Shown here: positions 1-7,498 of the stretch, piece after piece
How the letters are laid out: each line of letters begins with the position of its first letter
Numbering within the stretch: position 1 is the first letter of the stretch
Origin: Streptomyces indicus
GTDB taxonomy: Bacteria > Actinomycetota > Actinomycetes > Streptomycetales > Streptomycetaceae
NCBI RefSeq assembly: GCF_900100315.1
Contig: NZ_FNFF01000011.1
Span: 62,001-126,000 of the forward strand
Direction of reading: 5' to 3'
Length of the DNA: 64,000 nt
The notes under the pieces: generated by a model
What the model was told of the DNA's origin: nothing
The model's input: the letters and a program-made list of their open reading frames with translations, nothing else
Databases searched by the model: none
Made by a program: the position numbers and the translations under genes

Positions 1-1071
1 TTCACCGAGGGCATGGCCTTCGACAAGGGCTACCTGTCCCCGTACTTCGTCACCGACCAGGAGCGTATGGAGGCCGTCCTCGACGACCCGTACATCCTGA
101 TCCACCAGGGCAAGATCTCCTCGATCCAGGACATGCTCCCGCTCCTGGAGAAGGTCATCCAGGCCGGCGGCTCCAAGCCGCTCCTGATCATCGCCGAGGA
201 CGTCGAGGGCGAGGCCCTGTCGACCCTGGTCGTGAACAAGATCCGCGGCACGTTCAACGCCGTGGCCGTCAAGGCCCCCGGCTTCGGCGACCGCCGCAAG
301 GCGATGCTCCAGGACATGGCGATCCTCACCGGCGCCACTGTCATCGCCGAAGAGGTCGGCCTCAAGCTGGACCAGGCCGGTCTGGACGTGCTCGGCTCCG
401 CCCGCCGCGTCACCATCACCAAGGACGACACCACGATCGTCGACGGTGGCGGCAACTCCGAGGACGTCACGGGCCGCGTCGCCCAGATCAAGGCCGAGAT
501 CGAGGCCACGGACTCCGACTGGGACCGCGAGAAGCTCCAGGAGCGCCTCGCGAAGCTGGCCGGCGGCGTCTGCGTGATCCGCGTGGGTGCGGCCACCGAG
601 GTCGAGCTCAAGGAGAAGAAGCACCGTCTCGAGGACGCCATCTCCGCGACCCGCGCCGCGGTCGAGGAGGGCATCGTCTCCGGTGGTGGCTCCGCGCTCG
701 TGCACGCCGTGAAGGTCCTCGAGGGCAACCTCGGCAAGGAGGGCGACGAGGCCACCGGTGTCGCCGTCGTCCGCCGCGCCGCCGTCGAGCCGCTGCGCTG
801 GATCGCGGAGAACGCGGGCCTCGAGGGCTACGTCATCACCTCGAAGGTCGCCGAGCTGGAGAAGGGCAGCGGCTTCAACGCCGCGACCGGCGAGTACGGC
901 GACCTGGTCAAGGCCGGCGTCATCGACCCGGTCAAGGTCACCCGCTCCGCCCTGGAGAACGCGGCCTCCATCGCCTCCCTGCTGCTCACGACCGAGACCC
1001 TGGTCGTCGAGAAGCCGGCCGAGGAGGAGGCCGAGGCGGGCCACGGCCACGGTCACGGCCACGCCCACTGA
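1..1071 (+). CDS. groEL1: 60 kDa chaperonin GroEL1, 3' part (5' end outside window)
   Basis: ATP-dependent chaperonin subunit of the cytoplasmic GroEL/GroES folding machine. The reading frame is open from base 1, so the gene is truncated by the window edge; 356 residues of about 540 are present. They cover the end of the apical domain (KAPGFGDRRKAMLQD), the second intermediate segment (VIRVGAATEVELKEKKHRLEDA) and the second equatorial segment (EEGIVSGGGSAL). The C-terminus ends in a GHGHGHGHAH-type histidine tail. Many actinobacterial GroEL1 copies carry such a tail, whereas GroEL2 normally ends in a Gly/Met tail, so this is the groES-linked copy. Its transcript should end at the hairpin at 1187-1220. 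Nothing in the visible part looks damaged. Confidence 0.96.
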   Translation, partial: FTEGMAFDKGYLSPYFVTDQERMEAVLDDPYILIHQGKISSIQDMLPLLEKVIQAGGSKPLLIIAEDVEGEALSTLVVNKIRGTFNAVAVKAPGFGDRRKAMLQDMAILTGATVIAEEVGLKLDQAGLDVLGSARRVTITKDDTTIVDGGGNSEDVTGRVAQIKAEIEATDSDWDREKLQERLAKLAGGVCVIRVGAATEVELKEKKHRLEDAISATRAAVEEGIVSGGGSALVHAVKVLEGNLGKEGDEATGVAVVRRAAVEPLRWIAENAGLEGYVITSKVAELEKGSGFNAATGEYGDLVKAGVIDPVKVTRSALENAASIASLLLTTETLVVEKPAEEEAEAGHGHGHGHAH

Positions 1072-1075
1072 GGTC

Positions 1076-1170
1076 AGACCTCGTAGGTCCGGCCTGCGTG
1101 CAGGTCCGAACGCGTAGGCCCGACCTCGTAGGTCCGGCCTCCGGGTAGGTCCGAACTCGTAGGCCCGACC
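1076..1170. repeat. two 45-bp tandem repeats after groEL1
   Basis: Two adjacent 45-bp units (1076-1120 and 1121-1165) share the CGACCTCGTAGGTCCGGCCT-type start and differ at a handful of positions. A third unit begins at 1166 with CGACC and then stops. The array sits between the groEL1 stop and its terminator and codes for nothing recognisable. It is probably a recent non-coding duplication. Confidence 0.75.
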
Positions 1171-1186
1171 CTCTCGCAGGTCGTAC

Positions 1187-1220
1187 GAAGGCCCGGCACC
1201 CCTCGGGGTGCCGGGCCTTC
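1187..1220. terminator. bidirectional hairpin terminator, groEL1 / GvpU-like gene
   Basis: Perfect 16-bp stem (1187-1202 with 1205-1220) around a 2-nt loop. It lies between the convergent groEL1 and the minus-strand gene ending at 1244. There is no long T-tract, as is usual for Streptomyces terminators. Confidence 0.85.
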
Positions 1221-1243
1221 GGCTTGCGTGACGGAGTTGCGGG

Positions 1244-1603
1244 TCAGTGGTCGGAGTAGCTGAAGTCGCCCATCGTCCAGGCGCTCACGTCCTCGATCGC
1301 GACCCGGTACATCCCGCCCGTCTCGGGGATGCCCACCATGCCCTGGAGGATCCGCGCGACATGGAAGTGCAGGTGGGTGGGCGGGCCCTCCTTCGCCGCG
1401 GGCGCGTTGAACGCGGCGGCGAACGCGTGCAGACGGTCCGAGTCCGTCAGCACGTCCGACACCCGCTGCCGCCATACGGCTTCGGGCGCCAGCCGACCGG
1501 TGATGACAGCTCCACCGGCCACCACGGTCAGAGACATCTGGTTGCTCTGCTCGGATTCCACCAGCGCGGCGATGTTCACGAGCAGCTCGTCAGGCTTCGA
1601 CAT
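1244..1603 (-). CDS. small conserved protein, GvpU-like (tentative)
   Basis: This is a 119-residue soluble protein without signal peptide or membrane segment. A hydrophobic beta-rich core (SLTVVAGGAVITGRLAPEAVW) is followed by a conserved-looking THLHFHVARILQG block. The VxGxVITGxLxPE pattern resembles GvpU-type gas vesicle accessory proteins, a name often attached to small actinobacterial proteins. No other gas vesicle gene is visible nearby, so a role in gas vesicles should not be assumed. The start MSKPDELLVNIAALVE fits an ATG with normal codon use downstream. It is convergent with groEL1 and transcribed in the same direction as the dehydrogenase gene upstream. The coding assignment is solid; the function is weak. 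Confidence 0.7.
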   Translation of the reverse strand: MSKPDELLVNIAALVESEQSNQMSLTVVAGGAVITGRLAPEAVWRQRVSDVLTDSDRLHAFAAAFNAPAAKEGPPTHLHFHVARILQGMVGIPETGGMYRVAIEDVSAWTMGDFSYSDH

Positions 1604-1684
1604 GGCCCCATCGTATGGACGGCCGGGCCCGCCGCTCCAGTGGTGCCCCCGGACACATCGCCCTGCCGCGGCCCGCGGTCCCGC

Positions 1685-2458
1685 TCACTGAGGCCCGTAC
1701 TTCCGTCCCGTCTTCGAGGTGATCCCGCCGAGCAGCCCCCGCGGGACCAGCTTCGCCGCGCCCAATAGCGTCTTGTAGCGCGCGTCCGGGATCGACACCT
1801 GCTTGCCGCGGGCCAGGTCGGCGAGCGCCGCGGCGACCACCTTGTCCGCGTCGAGCCACATCCACGACGGGATGTTGTCGGTGCCCATGCCGGCCCGCTG
1901 GTGGAACTCCGTACGGACGAAGCCGGGGCACAGGGCCATCAGGCGTACGCCCGAGCCCGTCAGGTCCTTCGCGGCGCCCTGCGTGAACTGCACGACCCAC
2001 GCCTTCGACGCGCCGTACGTGCCGCGCGGCAGGAAGGCCGCCACCGACGCCACGTTCACCACCCCGCCGCGGCCGCGCTCCCGCATCCCGGGGACCGCCG
2101 CCGACGTCAGGCGCAGCACCGCCTCGCAGTGCACCTTCAGCATGGTCAGCTCGTCGGCCATGGAGACCTCGAGGTAGCGGCCCTTGTTGCCGAAGCCCGC
2201 GTTGTTGACCAGCAGGTCCACCGGGTGGCGCGGGTCGGACAGGCGCTTCTCGACCGTCTCGATGCCGCCCTCGGTGGCGAGGTCGGCGGTCAGGACTTCG
2301 GCCTCGATGCCGTGCCGGTCGTGCAGCTCGGTCGCCTGCTCCCGCAGGCGCTTGGTGTCCCGGGCCACCAGGACCAGGTTGTGTCCGTCCGCCGCGAGGC
2401 GCCGCGCGAAGGCGGCGCCGATGCCGGCGGTCGCACCGGTGATGAGAGCCGTAGTCAT
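1685..2458 (-). CDS. short-chain dehydrogenase/reductase
   Basis: Classical SDR of 257 residues. The N-terminal TGATAGIG nucleotide-binding motif, the NNAG motif near residue 88, the catalytic Ser in VASVA and the YGASK active-site motif near residue 150 are all present. The order and length fit an NAD(P)-dependent oxidoreductase acting on a carbonyl or alcohol; the substrate cannot be read from the sequence. The PGFVRTEF segment after the active site is typical of DltE/YqjQ-like SDRs. The start lies 9 bp downstream of the multicopper oxidase stop on the same strand, so the two are probably cotranscribed. A shared function is not obvious. Confidence 0.93.
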   Translation of the reverse strand: MTTALITGATAGIGAAFARRLAADGHNLVLVARDTKRLREQATELHDRHGIEAEVLTADLATEGGIETVEKRLSDPRHPVDLLVNNAGFGNKGRYLEVSMADELTMLKVHCEAVLRLTSAAVPGMRERGRGGVVNVASVAAFLPRGTYGASKAWVVQFTQGAAKDLTGSGVRLMALCPGFVRTEFHQRAGMGTDNIPSWMWLDADKVVAAALADLARGKQVSIPDARYKTLLGAAKLVPRGLLGGITSKTGRKYGPQ

Positions 2459-2467
2459 GGGCCAAGG

Positions 2468-4003
2468 CTAGTGACTGTGCCCGCCCGCGTGCGCCGCGGG
2501 CTTCCCCGCCCGCTGCCCCTTCTCCACGACCACGAACTGCCCCATCATTCCGCCGTCTTCGTGGTACAGGAGATGGCAGTGGTACATGTACGGGGTGTCC
2601 GGGTCGGCCGGACCCTCGAACCGCATCGCCAGCTTCACCGTCGTACCGCCGGGCACGAACACCGTGTCCTTGGCGCCCCGCAGCTCCGGCGGCGGCCGCT
2701 CGCCGTTCACCTCCAGAACCCTGAACTGCACGTCGTGCACATGGAAGTTGTGCGGCATCCCGTCCTCGTTGCGCACCGTCCAGGTCTCCGCCGTGCCCCG
2801 CGTGACCACCTCGTCGATCCGGGCCATGTCCATCGGGCGGCCGTTGATGCCGGACATCCGCAGCCCGAAGAAGCGGGACCGGGCCGAGTCCGTGCCGTCG
2901 GGGACCTCGGGTTCGGCGAGGTGTCCGGGCAGCGCGGGGGAGGGGCGCAGCGAGGCCTTCGCGCGCAGCTCCAGGACGTCGAAGGAGTCGTCGCCCCCGC
3001 TGAACCGCGTCTGCCAGGCGTCCCCGTAGTTGTCCTGCGGGAAGCTGCGCAGCACGGTCCGCTCACCGGCCTTCATCCGTACGACGATCTCGGCGCGCTC
3101 ACCGGGGGAGAGCTGCACCCGGTCCATGGCCGCGGGCTGCGCCAGGAGCCCGCCGTCCGTGCCGATCAGGGAGAAGCGGCGGTCGTCGGAGAAGCCGAAG
3201 TCGTAGACGCGGGCGGTGGAGGCGTTCAGGAGCCGCAGCCGTACGAGCTCGTCGCCGACTTCCCTGTACGGGTTCAGGGTGCCGTTGACCATCGTCCGGT
3301 CGCCCAGGAAGCCGGTGTTGCGCATCAGTTGATGCCCGTGGTCGAACTGCGCCCCGTCGAACCGCACGTCCTGCACGATGACGGGCAGGTCGTCCACCCC
3401 GTAGTCGTCGGGCAGCGGGAGCTTGCGCGCCTTGTCGTCGTCGAGCAGGAACATCCCGGCGAGCCCGCGCTGCACGTGCTTCTCCGTCGCGCCGTGCGGA
3501 TGCGGGTGGTACCAGAGCGTGGCGGCCGGCTGGTCGACCGTCCACCGCGGGCTCCAGGTGCCGCCGGGCTCGACCATCTGGTGCGGGCCGCCGTCCATCC
3601 GGGCCGGCAGATGCATCCCGTGCCAGTGCACGGTGGACGCCTCGTCCAGGCCGTTGGAGATCCGCACCTTGACCTTCTCGCCGCGCCCGGCGCGCAGCGT
3701 GGGCCCGAGGTAGTCCCCGTTGAACCCCCAAGTGCGCGTCCGCTGACCGGACTTGAACTCCTTCTCGCCCGCCTGCATCCGCAGGTCGAAGACGCGCGTG
3801 CCGTCGGCCTCGACCCGCGACTTCGCGAGCGGGGGGATCGCGAGCCGGTTCTCGAACGGCTCCTTGCCGACGGTGTCCACATCGGCGCCCGTCCACAGCC
3901 ACGCGAAGCCGCCGCCGACCGCCGCGGCAAGCACCCCCACGACCACCCCGAGCGTGATCAGGATCCGCCTGAGCCTGCCGCGCCCGCCACCCTTTGTCGT
4001 CAT
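2468..4003 (-). CDS. membrane-anchored multicopper oxidase
   Basis: Laccase or bilirubin-oxidase-like enzyme that couples substrate oxidation to reduction of O2 to water outside the membrane. The 511 residues begin with a basic N-terminus and one hydrophobic segment (about residues 12-34), fitting a signal anchor. All four copper-binding signatures are present: HWHG, the HPHPH block, HNFHVH, and the C-terminal HCHLLYHEDGGMM that carries the type 1 His/Cys/Met ligands. The protein ends in a His-rich tail (HAGGHSH), which may collect copper. Length and three-cupredoxin layout are normal for CotA/CueO-type enzymes. It is the first gene of a two-gene unit with the SDR. Copper tolerance or phenolic oxidation are both possible roles. 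Confidence 0.93.
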   Translation of the reverse strand: MTTKGGGRGRLRRILITLGVVVGVLAAAVGGGFAWLWTGADVDTVGKEPFENRLAIPPLAKSRVEADGTRVFDLRMQAGEKEFKSGQRTRTWGFNGDYLGPTLRAGRGEKVKVRISNGLDEASTVHWHGMHLPARMDGGPHQMVEPGGTWSPRWTVDQPAATLWYHPHPHGATEKHVQRGLAGMFLLDDDKARKLPLPDDYGVDDLPVIVQDVRFDGAQFDHGHQLMRNTGFLGDRTMVNGTLNPYREVGDELVRLRLLNASTARVYDFGFSDDRRFSLIGTDGGLLAQPAAMDRVQLSPGERAEIVVRMKAGERTVLRSFPQDNYGDAWQTRFSGGDDSFDVLELRAKASLRPSPALPGHLAEPEVPDGTDSARSRFFGLRMSGINGRPMDMARIDEVVTRGTAETWTVRNEDGMPHNFHVHDVQFRVLEVNGERPPPELRGAKDTVFVPGGTTVKLAMRFEGPADPDTPYMYHCHLLYHEDGGMMGQFVVVEKGQRAGKPAAHAGGHSH

Positions 4004-4110
4004 GCCTCAACGGTCGCGGCGGCGGCCGCCGCGCCCCATCGGGAAAGCCCCTGAACCGACCCCGGCCCGCCCCTTACGGGAGCGGGCCGGTCACCTCGTA
4101 CCTCCGGGTG

Positions 4111-4779
4111 TCAGCTCTCGTACTTCGCCACGTACTCCCGCGCGTTCTTCAGCGCCTCGTAGTGCAGCGCCTCACCCGCGGTGAGCACCCGCGGCAGCAG
4201 CGAACGGTCCAGCGTGGCCGCACGGAACTGCACCGCGACCGTCACGTCGTGCTCCGGCCGGTGCACGATCTCGATCGGGTCCCCGGCCGAGATCTCGCCC
4301 GGCTCGATCACCCTGAGATACGCACCGGGGGCGCCCTCCTGCGTGAAGCGCCGCACCCAGCCCTTCTCACCGAGCTGCCCCTGGAAGGTCGCGCACGGGA
4401 TCCGCCCGCAGGTGACCTCGACCAGCAGGTCGGACCCGATCCGCCAGCGCTCGCCGATCAGCGCCCCGGACACGTCGAGCCCGGAGGTCGTGAGGTTCTC
4501 GCCGAAGAAGCCGTTGCGCAGCGAACGGCCCAGACGCTGCTCCCACGCGTCCATGTCCTCGCGCGCGAAGGCGTAGACCGCCTGGTCGTCGCCGCCGTGG
4601 AAGCGCTGGTCGCACACCTCGTCCCCGGCCACCCCGCCCGGCCCCTTGCCCTTCACGCCCGGCGCGGCGACCCGGACCGGCCTGTCGACCGGCTGCTTGT
4701 CGATGCCCGACATCCCGCTCGGGTGGTCAGTGAACGGGACGGGGGTGGCCTTGCCGACATTGAGACTGAGTAGCTTCAT
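4111..4779 (-). CDS. MOSC domain protein (YiiM-like)
   Basis: This 222-residue protein begins MKLLSLNVGKATPV. The longer in-frame extension to 4845 looks like 5' untranslated sequence, so the start at 4779 is preferred. It has the MOSC core with GDEVCDQRFHGG, an FGENLTTSGLD motif and the conserved Cys in EVTCGRIPCATFQGQL. YiiM-type MOSC proteins use a molybdenum cofactor, and in Escherichia coli they reduce N-hydroxylated base analogues. That activity is family knowledge, not visible here. The gene diverges from the LysR regulator across an 80-bp gap, a typical arrangement for regulator and target. Confidence 0.85.
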   Translation of the reverse strand: MKLLSLNVGKATPVPFTDHPSGMSGIDKQPVDRPVRVAAPGVKGKGPGGVAGDEVCDQRFHGGDDQAVYAFAREDMDAWEQRLGRSLRNGFFGENLTTSGLDVSGALIGERWRIGSDLLVEVTCGRIPCATFQGQLGEKGWVRRFTQEGAPGAYLRVIEPGEISAGDPIEIVHRPEHDVTVAVQFRAATLDRSLLPRVLTAGEALHYEALKNAREYVAKYES

Positions 4780-4835
4780 GCCGCTCACGCTAGAGATCCT
4801 TCTCCAAGCCGTCGAGCGTATTTCTCCGGTCCCCC

Positions 4836-4854
4836 CAAGCCTCACTTATGCTTG
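4836..4854. promoter_or_regulatory. dyad in the MOSC/LysR divergent promoter region
   Basis: A CAAGC-N9-GCTTG inverted repeat lies directly upstream of the LysR start at 4859, within the 79-bp divergent gap. LysR regulators usually bind interrupted dyads of this kind next to their own gene. The arms are only 5 bp, so this is a weak candidate. Confidence 0.3.
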
Positions 4855-4858
4855 AGTC

Positions 4859-5779
4859 ATGATCGAGGCCCGTCATCTCCGCGTGCTCCGCGCCGTCGCC
4901 GCCACCGGCTCCTTCTCCGCCGCGGCCCGCGAGCTCGGCTGCACGCAGCCCGCGGTCAGCCAGCAGATGAAGGCACTCGAGCAGTCCACGGGCACCCCGC
5001 TGCTGATCCGCACGGGCCGTGAGATGCGCCTGACCCAGGCGGGAGAAGCACTGGTCAGGCATGCCGCGGGCATCCTCGCCGGGCTCACCGCCGCCGAGGA
5101 GGAGGTCGCCGCGATCGCCGGTCTGCGGGCCGGCCGCGTCCGCCTCGTCTCGTTCCCGAGCGGCAGCTCGACGCTGGTCCCCTCGGCCCTCGCCGCCCTG
5201 CGCGCGGCCCACCCCGGCACCCGGGTCTCGCTCGTCGAGGCCGAGCCGCCGCGCTCGGTGGAGATGCTCCGCGAGGGCGACTGCGATGTGGCGCTCGCCT
5301 TCCGGTACGAGGGTGCGCACATGGACGACGACTGGAGCGACCTGGTGGTGCGGCCTCTGCTCGCCGACCCGCTGATCGGCCTGGTGCCCGAGGGACACCG
5401 GCTCGCCGACGGCTACCAGAAGGTGCCCATCTCCGAGTTCGCCGACGAGTCGTGGATCGCCGGCTGCCCGCGCTGCCGCCGCCAACTGGTCGACGTCTGC
5501 GAGAGTGCGGGCTTCACGCCGCGCATCGACTTCGCGACCGACGACTACCCGGCGGTGGTCGGCCTGGTCGGCGCGGGCCTGGGGGTCGCGGTGCTGCCGA
5601 ACCTCGCCCTGGAGTCGGTCATCCCGAGGGGCACCCGCACGGTCAGGGTGGAACCGGCCGTCGAGCGCGAGATCGTCGCCCTCACGCTGCCGGACCTCGC
5701 CCGGGTCCCGACGGTCGCGGCCACACTCGACGAACTGGCGGCGGCCGCCGACCGGATGGTGCCGCGCGTGGCCGGCTAG
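4859..5779 (+). CDS. LysR-family transcriptional regulator
   Basis: 306 residues with the LysR layout. The N-terminal winged helix-turn-helix occupies about residues 3-62 (FSAAARELGCTQPAVSQQMKALE). A linker helix follows, then a two-lobed effector-binding domain to the C-terminus. The effector domain has a CPRCRRQL segment near residue 205, which is unusual and might respond to redox or metal, although that is speculation. The divergently transcribed MOSC gene is the most likely target besides the gene itself. The 3' end is convergent with whiD. Confidence 0.93.
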   Translation: MIEARHLRVLRAVAATGSFSAAARELGCTQPAVSQQMKALEQSTGTPLLIRTGREMRLTQAGEALVRHAAGILAGLTAAEEEVAAIAGLRAGRVRLVSFPSGSSTLVPSALAALRAAHPGTRVSLVEAEPPRSVEMLREGDCDVALAFRYEGAHMDDDWSDLVVRPLLADPLIGLVPEGHRLADGYQKVPISEFADESWIAGCPRCRRQLVDVCESAGFTPRIDFATDDYPAVVGLVGAGLGVAVLPNLALESVIPRGTRTVRVEPAVEREIVALTLPDLARVPTVAATLDELAAAADRMVPRVAG

Positions 5780-5866
5780 CCACCCGCTCCGGCCGGGCGC
5801 GCAACGCCACCGGCTGTACGGCAGCAAGCTCCCGCCGTACGAAGAAACGTTTCCTCGGTGAGGGAC

Positions 5867-6184
5867 TCAGTGGGCCGACAGCGTGCCGGCCGCCGGCACC
5901 AGCCGGTTGCGCGCACGCCCCATGAGCTCCTCGCGCTCGTCCTCGGTCAGGCCGCCCCAGACGCCGTACGGCTCACGCACCGCGAGGGCGTGCGCCGCGC
6001 ACTCGGCGCGGACGGGGCAGCGCATGCAGACCTCTTTGGCCGAGTTCTCGCGGGCGCTCCGGGCCGCGCCGCGTTCGCCCTCCGGGTGGAAGAAGAGCGA
6101 ACTGTCGACCCCGCGGCAGGCCGCGAGCAGCTGCCAGTCCCACAGGTCGGCGTTCGGTCCGGGAAGGCGGGAGAAATCTGCCAT
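5867..6184 (-). CDS. whiD: WhiB-family iron-sulfur transcription factor WhiD
   Basis: 105-residue Wbl protein. Four cysteines (one in LLAACRG, two in CMRCPV, one in ECAAHA) form the conserved set that ligates a [4Fe-4S] cluster. The GVWGGLTEDERE motif interacts with the principal sigma factor in this family. Sequence and position opposite bldM identify it as WhiD, which Streptomyces needs for late sporulation and septation. An AAGGGGA ribosome site sits 6 nt before the ATG. The upstream region carries two adjacent dyads (6280-6302 and 6308-6329) that are likely control sites. The C-terminal tail is short (VPAAGTLSAH). Confidence 0.96.
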   Translation of the reverse strand: MADFSRLPGPNADLWDWQLLAACRGVDSSLFFHPEGERGAARSARENSAKEVCMRCPVRAECAAHALAVREPYGVWGGLTEDEREELMGRARNRLVPAAGTLSAH

Positions 6185-6279
6185 TGCTTGTCCCCTTGCA
6201 ACCGTTCAGAGGGCGGATCCGGAGCCCGGTCGGGCGGACGCAGCTGCCCGGGCCAGGGCTGGTCGGACGCCCATGCCGC

Positions 6280-6302
6280 ACATCTACTGTCTGAGTAGAT
6301 GT
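6280..6302. promoter_or_regulatory. perfect 9-bp dyad upstream of whiD
   Basis: ACATCTACT (6280-6288), a 5-nt spacer, then AGTAGATGT (6294-6302). The arms are perfect. The site lies about 100 bp before the whiD start, where a promoter or operator is expected. Binding by a developmental regulator is inferred. Confidence 0.55.
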
Positions 6303-6307
6303 AAATA

Positions 6308-6329
6308 TGACTGATTGCGAATCTAGTCA
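6308..6329. promoter_or_regulatory. second, imperfect dyad upstream of whiD
   Basis: TGACTGATT (6308-6316), spacer GCG, then AATCTAGTCA (6320-6329). The arms pair except for one bulged base. It lies 5 bp from the first dyad and has a different sequence, so the two may bind different proteins. Confidence 0.4.
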
Positions 6330-6473
6330 CAGACACCACCAAAAGGGAAGAAAAGGCGCTAAATGGGGCATAGCTTCCTGTGAAACTTCTGTGCTGCACG
6401 AGTGCCCTGATCTCGGCGATTACTGCTTTGTGAGGGCCCCATCACGTAGAGTGCCGAAGGCGGCCGACCGACC

Positions 6474-6501
6474 CGTAACTCTTTCGAGTGACCGTCGTTG
6501 A
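6474..6501 (+). promoter_or_regulatory. sigma-BldN-type promoter of bldM
   Basis: CGTAAC at 6474-6479 and CGTTGA at 6496-6501 with a 16-bp spacer. This matches the published sigma-BldN consensus, and the bldM p1 promoter is the classic target of that sigma factor. It places a transcription start near 6510, about 130 nt before the bldM ATG. Confidence 0.85.
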
Positions 6502-6637
6502 GAGTGCGGAGGCGGTTGAAAAGGGAAGCGCTCGGGCAGGTGTCCGAGGGTGTCAACCGCTCAGGTGACGATTCATATTCAGCCTGGAGGCTCAAGGTGA
6601 CGCGCATCAGCTGCAGGAGCCGCGGAGGACGACAGTC

Positions 6638-7249
6638 ATGACTTCCGTCCTCGTCTGCGACGACTCCCCGCTTGCCCGCGAGGCGCTGCGCCGTGCGGTG
6701 GCGACCGTGCCCGGTGTAGAGCGAGTGACGACGGCGGCCAACGGCGAGGAAGTCCTCCGCCGCTGGGGCGCCGACCGCTCGGACCTGATTCTGATGGACG
6801 TGCGCATGCCGGGCCTCGGCGGCGTCGAGACCGTGCGCCGGCTGCTCTCCGCCGACCCGGGCGCCCGCATCATCATGCTGACCGTCGCGGAGGACCTCGA
6901 CGGCGTGGCGCTCGCGGTCGCCGCCGGTGCGCGCGGCTATCTGCACAAGGACGCCTCGCGCGCCGAGCTGCGCGCGACCGTCACGCAGGCGCTCGCCGAC
7001 CCGACGTGGCGGCTTGCCCCGCGCCGGCTGCGGTCCGCCGAGATGGGCGCGGCCCCGACGCTCACCGCGCGGGAGATCCAGGTGCTCGAGGGCATGAGCC
7101 ATGGGCGGTCCAATGCGGAGATCGGCCGTGAGCTGTTCCTCTCCGAGGACACCGTCAAGACGCACGCCCGCCGGCTGTTCAAGAAGCTCGGCGCCTCCGA
7201 CCGTGCGCACGCCGTGGCGCTCGGTTTCCGTTGGGGTCTGGTCCGCTGA
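6638..7249 (+). CDS. bldM: atypical response regulator BldM
   Basis: 203-residue NarL/FixJ-type regulator. The receiver domain (residues 1-120) has the acidic pair DD at 8-9 and Asp54 in LILMDVRMPG. The C-terminal LuxR-type helix-turn-helix contains NAEIGRELFLSEDTVKTHARRLF. Family knowledge: BldM lacks a cognate kinase, is not controlled by Asp54 phosphorylation, and directs aerial development as a homodimer or as a heterodimer with WhiI. No kinase gene is adjacent, in agreement. GGAGGA lies about 8 nt before the ATG. Transcription from the sigma-BldN promoter at 6474-6501 is expected, and a strong hairpin follows at 7350-7373. Confidence 0.96.
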   Translation: MTSVLVCDDSPLAREALRRAVATVPGVERVTTAANGEEVLRRWGADRSDLILMDVRMPGLGGVETVRRLLSADPGARIIMLTVAEDLDGVALAVAAGARGYLHKDASRAELRATVTQALADPTWRLAPRRLRSAEMGAAPTLTAREIQVLEGMSHGRSNAEIGRELFLSEDTVKTHARRLFKKLGASDRAHAVALGFRWGLVR

Positions 7250-7349
7250 GCCGGTGAGCCCCTGCGGCGATCCGTCCCTCGCGTGCTCCTCGGCCGTGCT
7301 CGTTCCCGGTCGCGCTCGGGAGCGGGCCGGGGGGATCCCACCGAGCAGT

Positions 7350-7373
7350 CCCGCCCGCACCGTTGCGGGCGGG
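7350..7373 (+). terminator. terminator after bldM
   Basis: Perfect 10-bp GC stem (7350-7359 with 7364-7373) and a 4-nt loop, 100 bp downstream of the bldM stop and before the sigma factor gene. Confidence 0.75.
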
Positions 7374-7498
7374 CCGGTGGATGCGCGGACGGACCAGGTC
7401 GGGGAGCGGTTTGGCTTGTTTCCCCGGCGATGCCGCATCCTTGAGGTGTGGAGTTCCTCGGGGACGAGTCGGTCGAGCGGGAGGGGAGGGCGCAGGGG

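Larger units (their letters stand above)
6185..6637. promoter_or_regulatory. whiD-bldM divergent regulatory region
   Basis: 453 bp without a convincing gene between two developmental regulators read outward. The stretch 6298-6400 is visibly richer in A and T than its surroundings. It holds two dyads on the whiD side and a sigma-BldN type promoter on the bldM side, listed separately. The remaining sequence upstream of bldM is a long 5' leader, about 130 bp from the promoter to the start codon. Confidence 0.8.

Noticed and set aside
4780..4845. Longer MOSC protein beginning at 4845
   Set aside because: The extra 22 residues are not family-like and would use most of the divergent promoter region.
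5844..5853. 10-bp palindrome GAAACGTTTC after the whiD stop
   Set aside because: Short and located at a convergent gene end; nothing links it to regulation, and a 7-bp hairpin just beside it is enough for termination.
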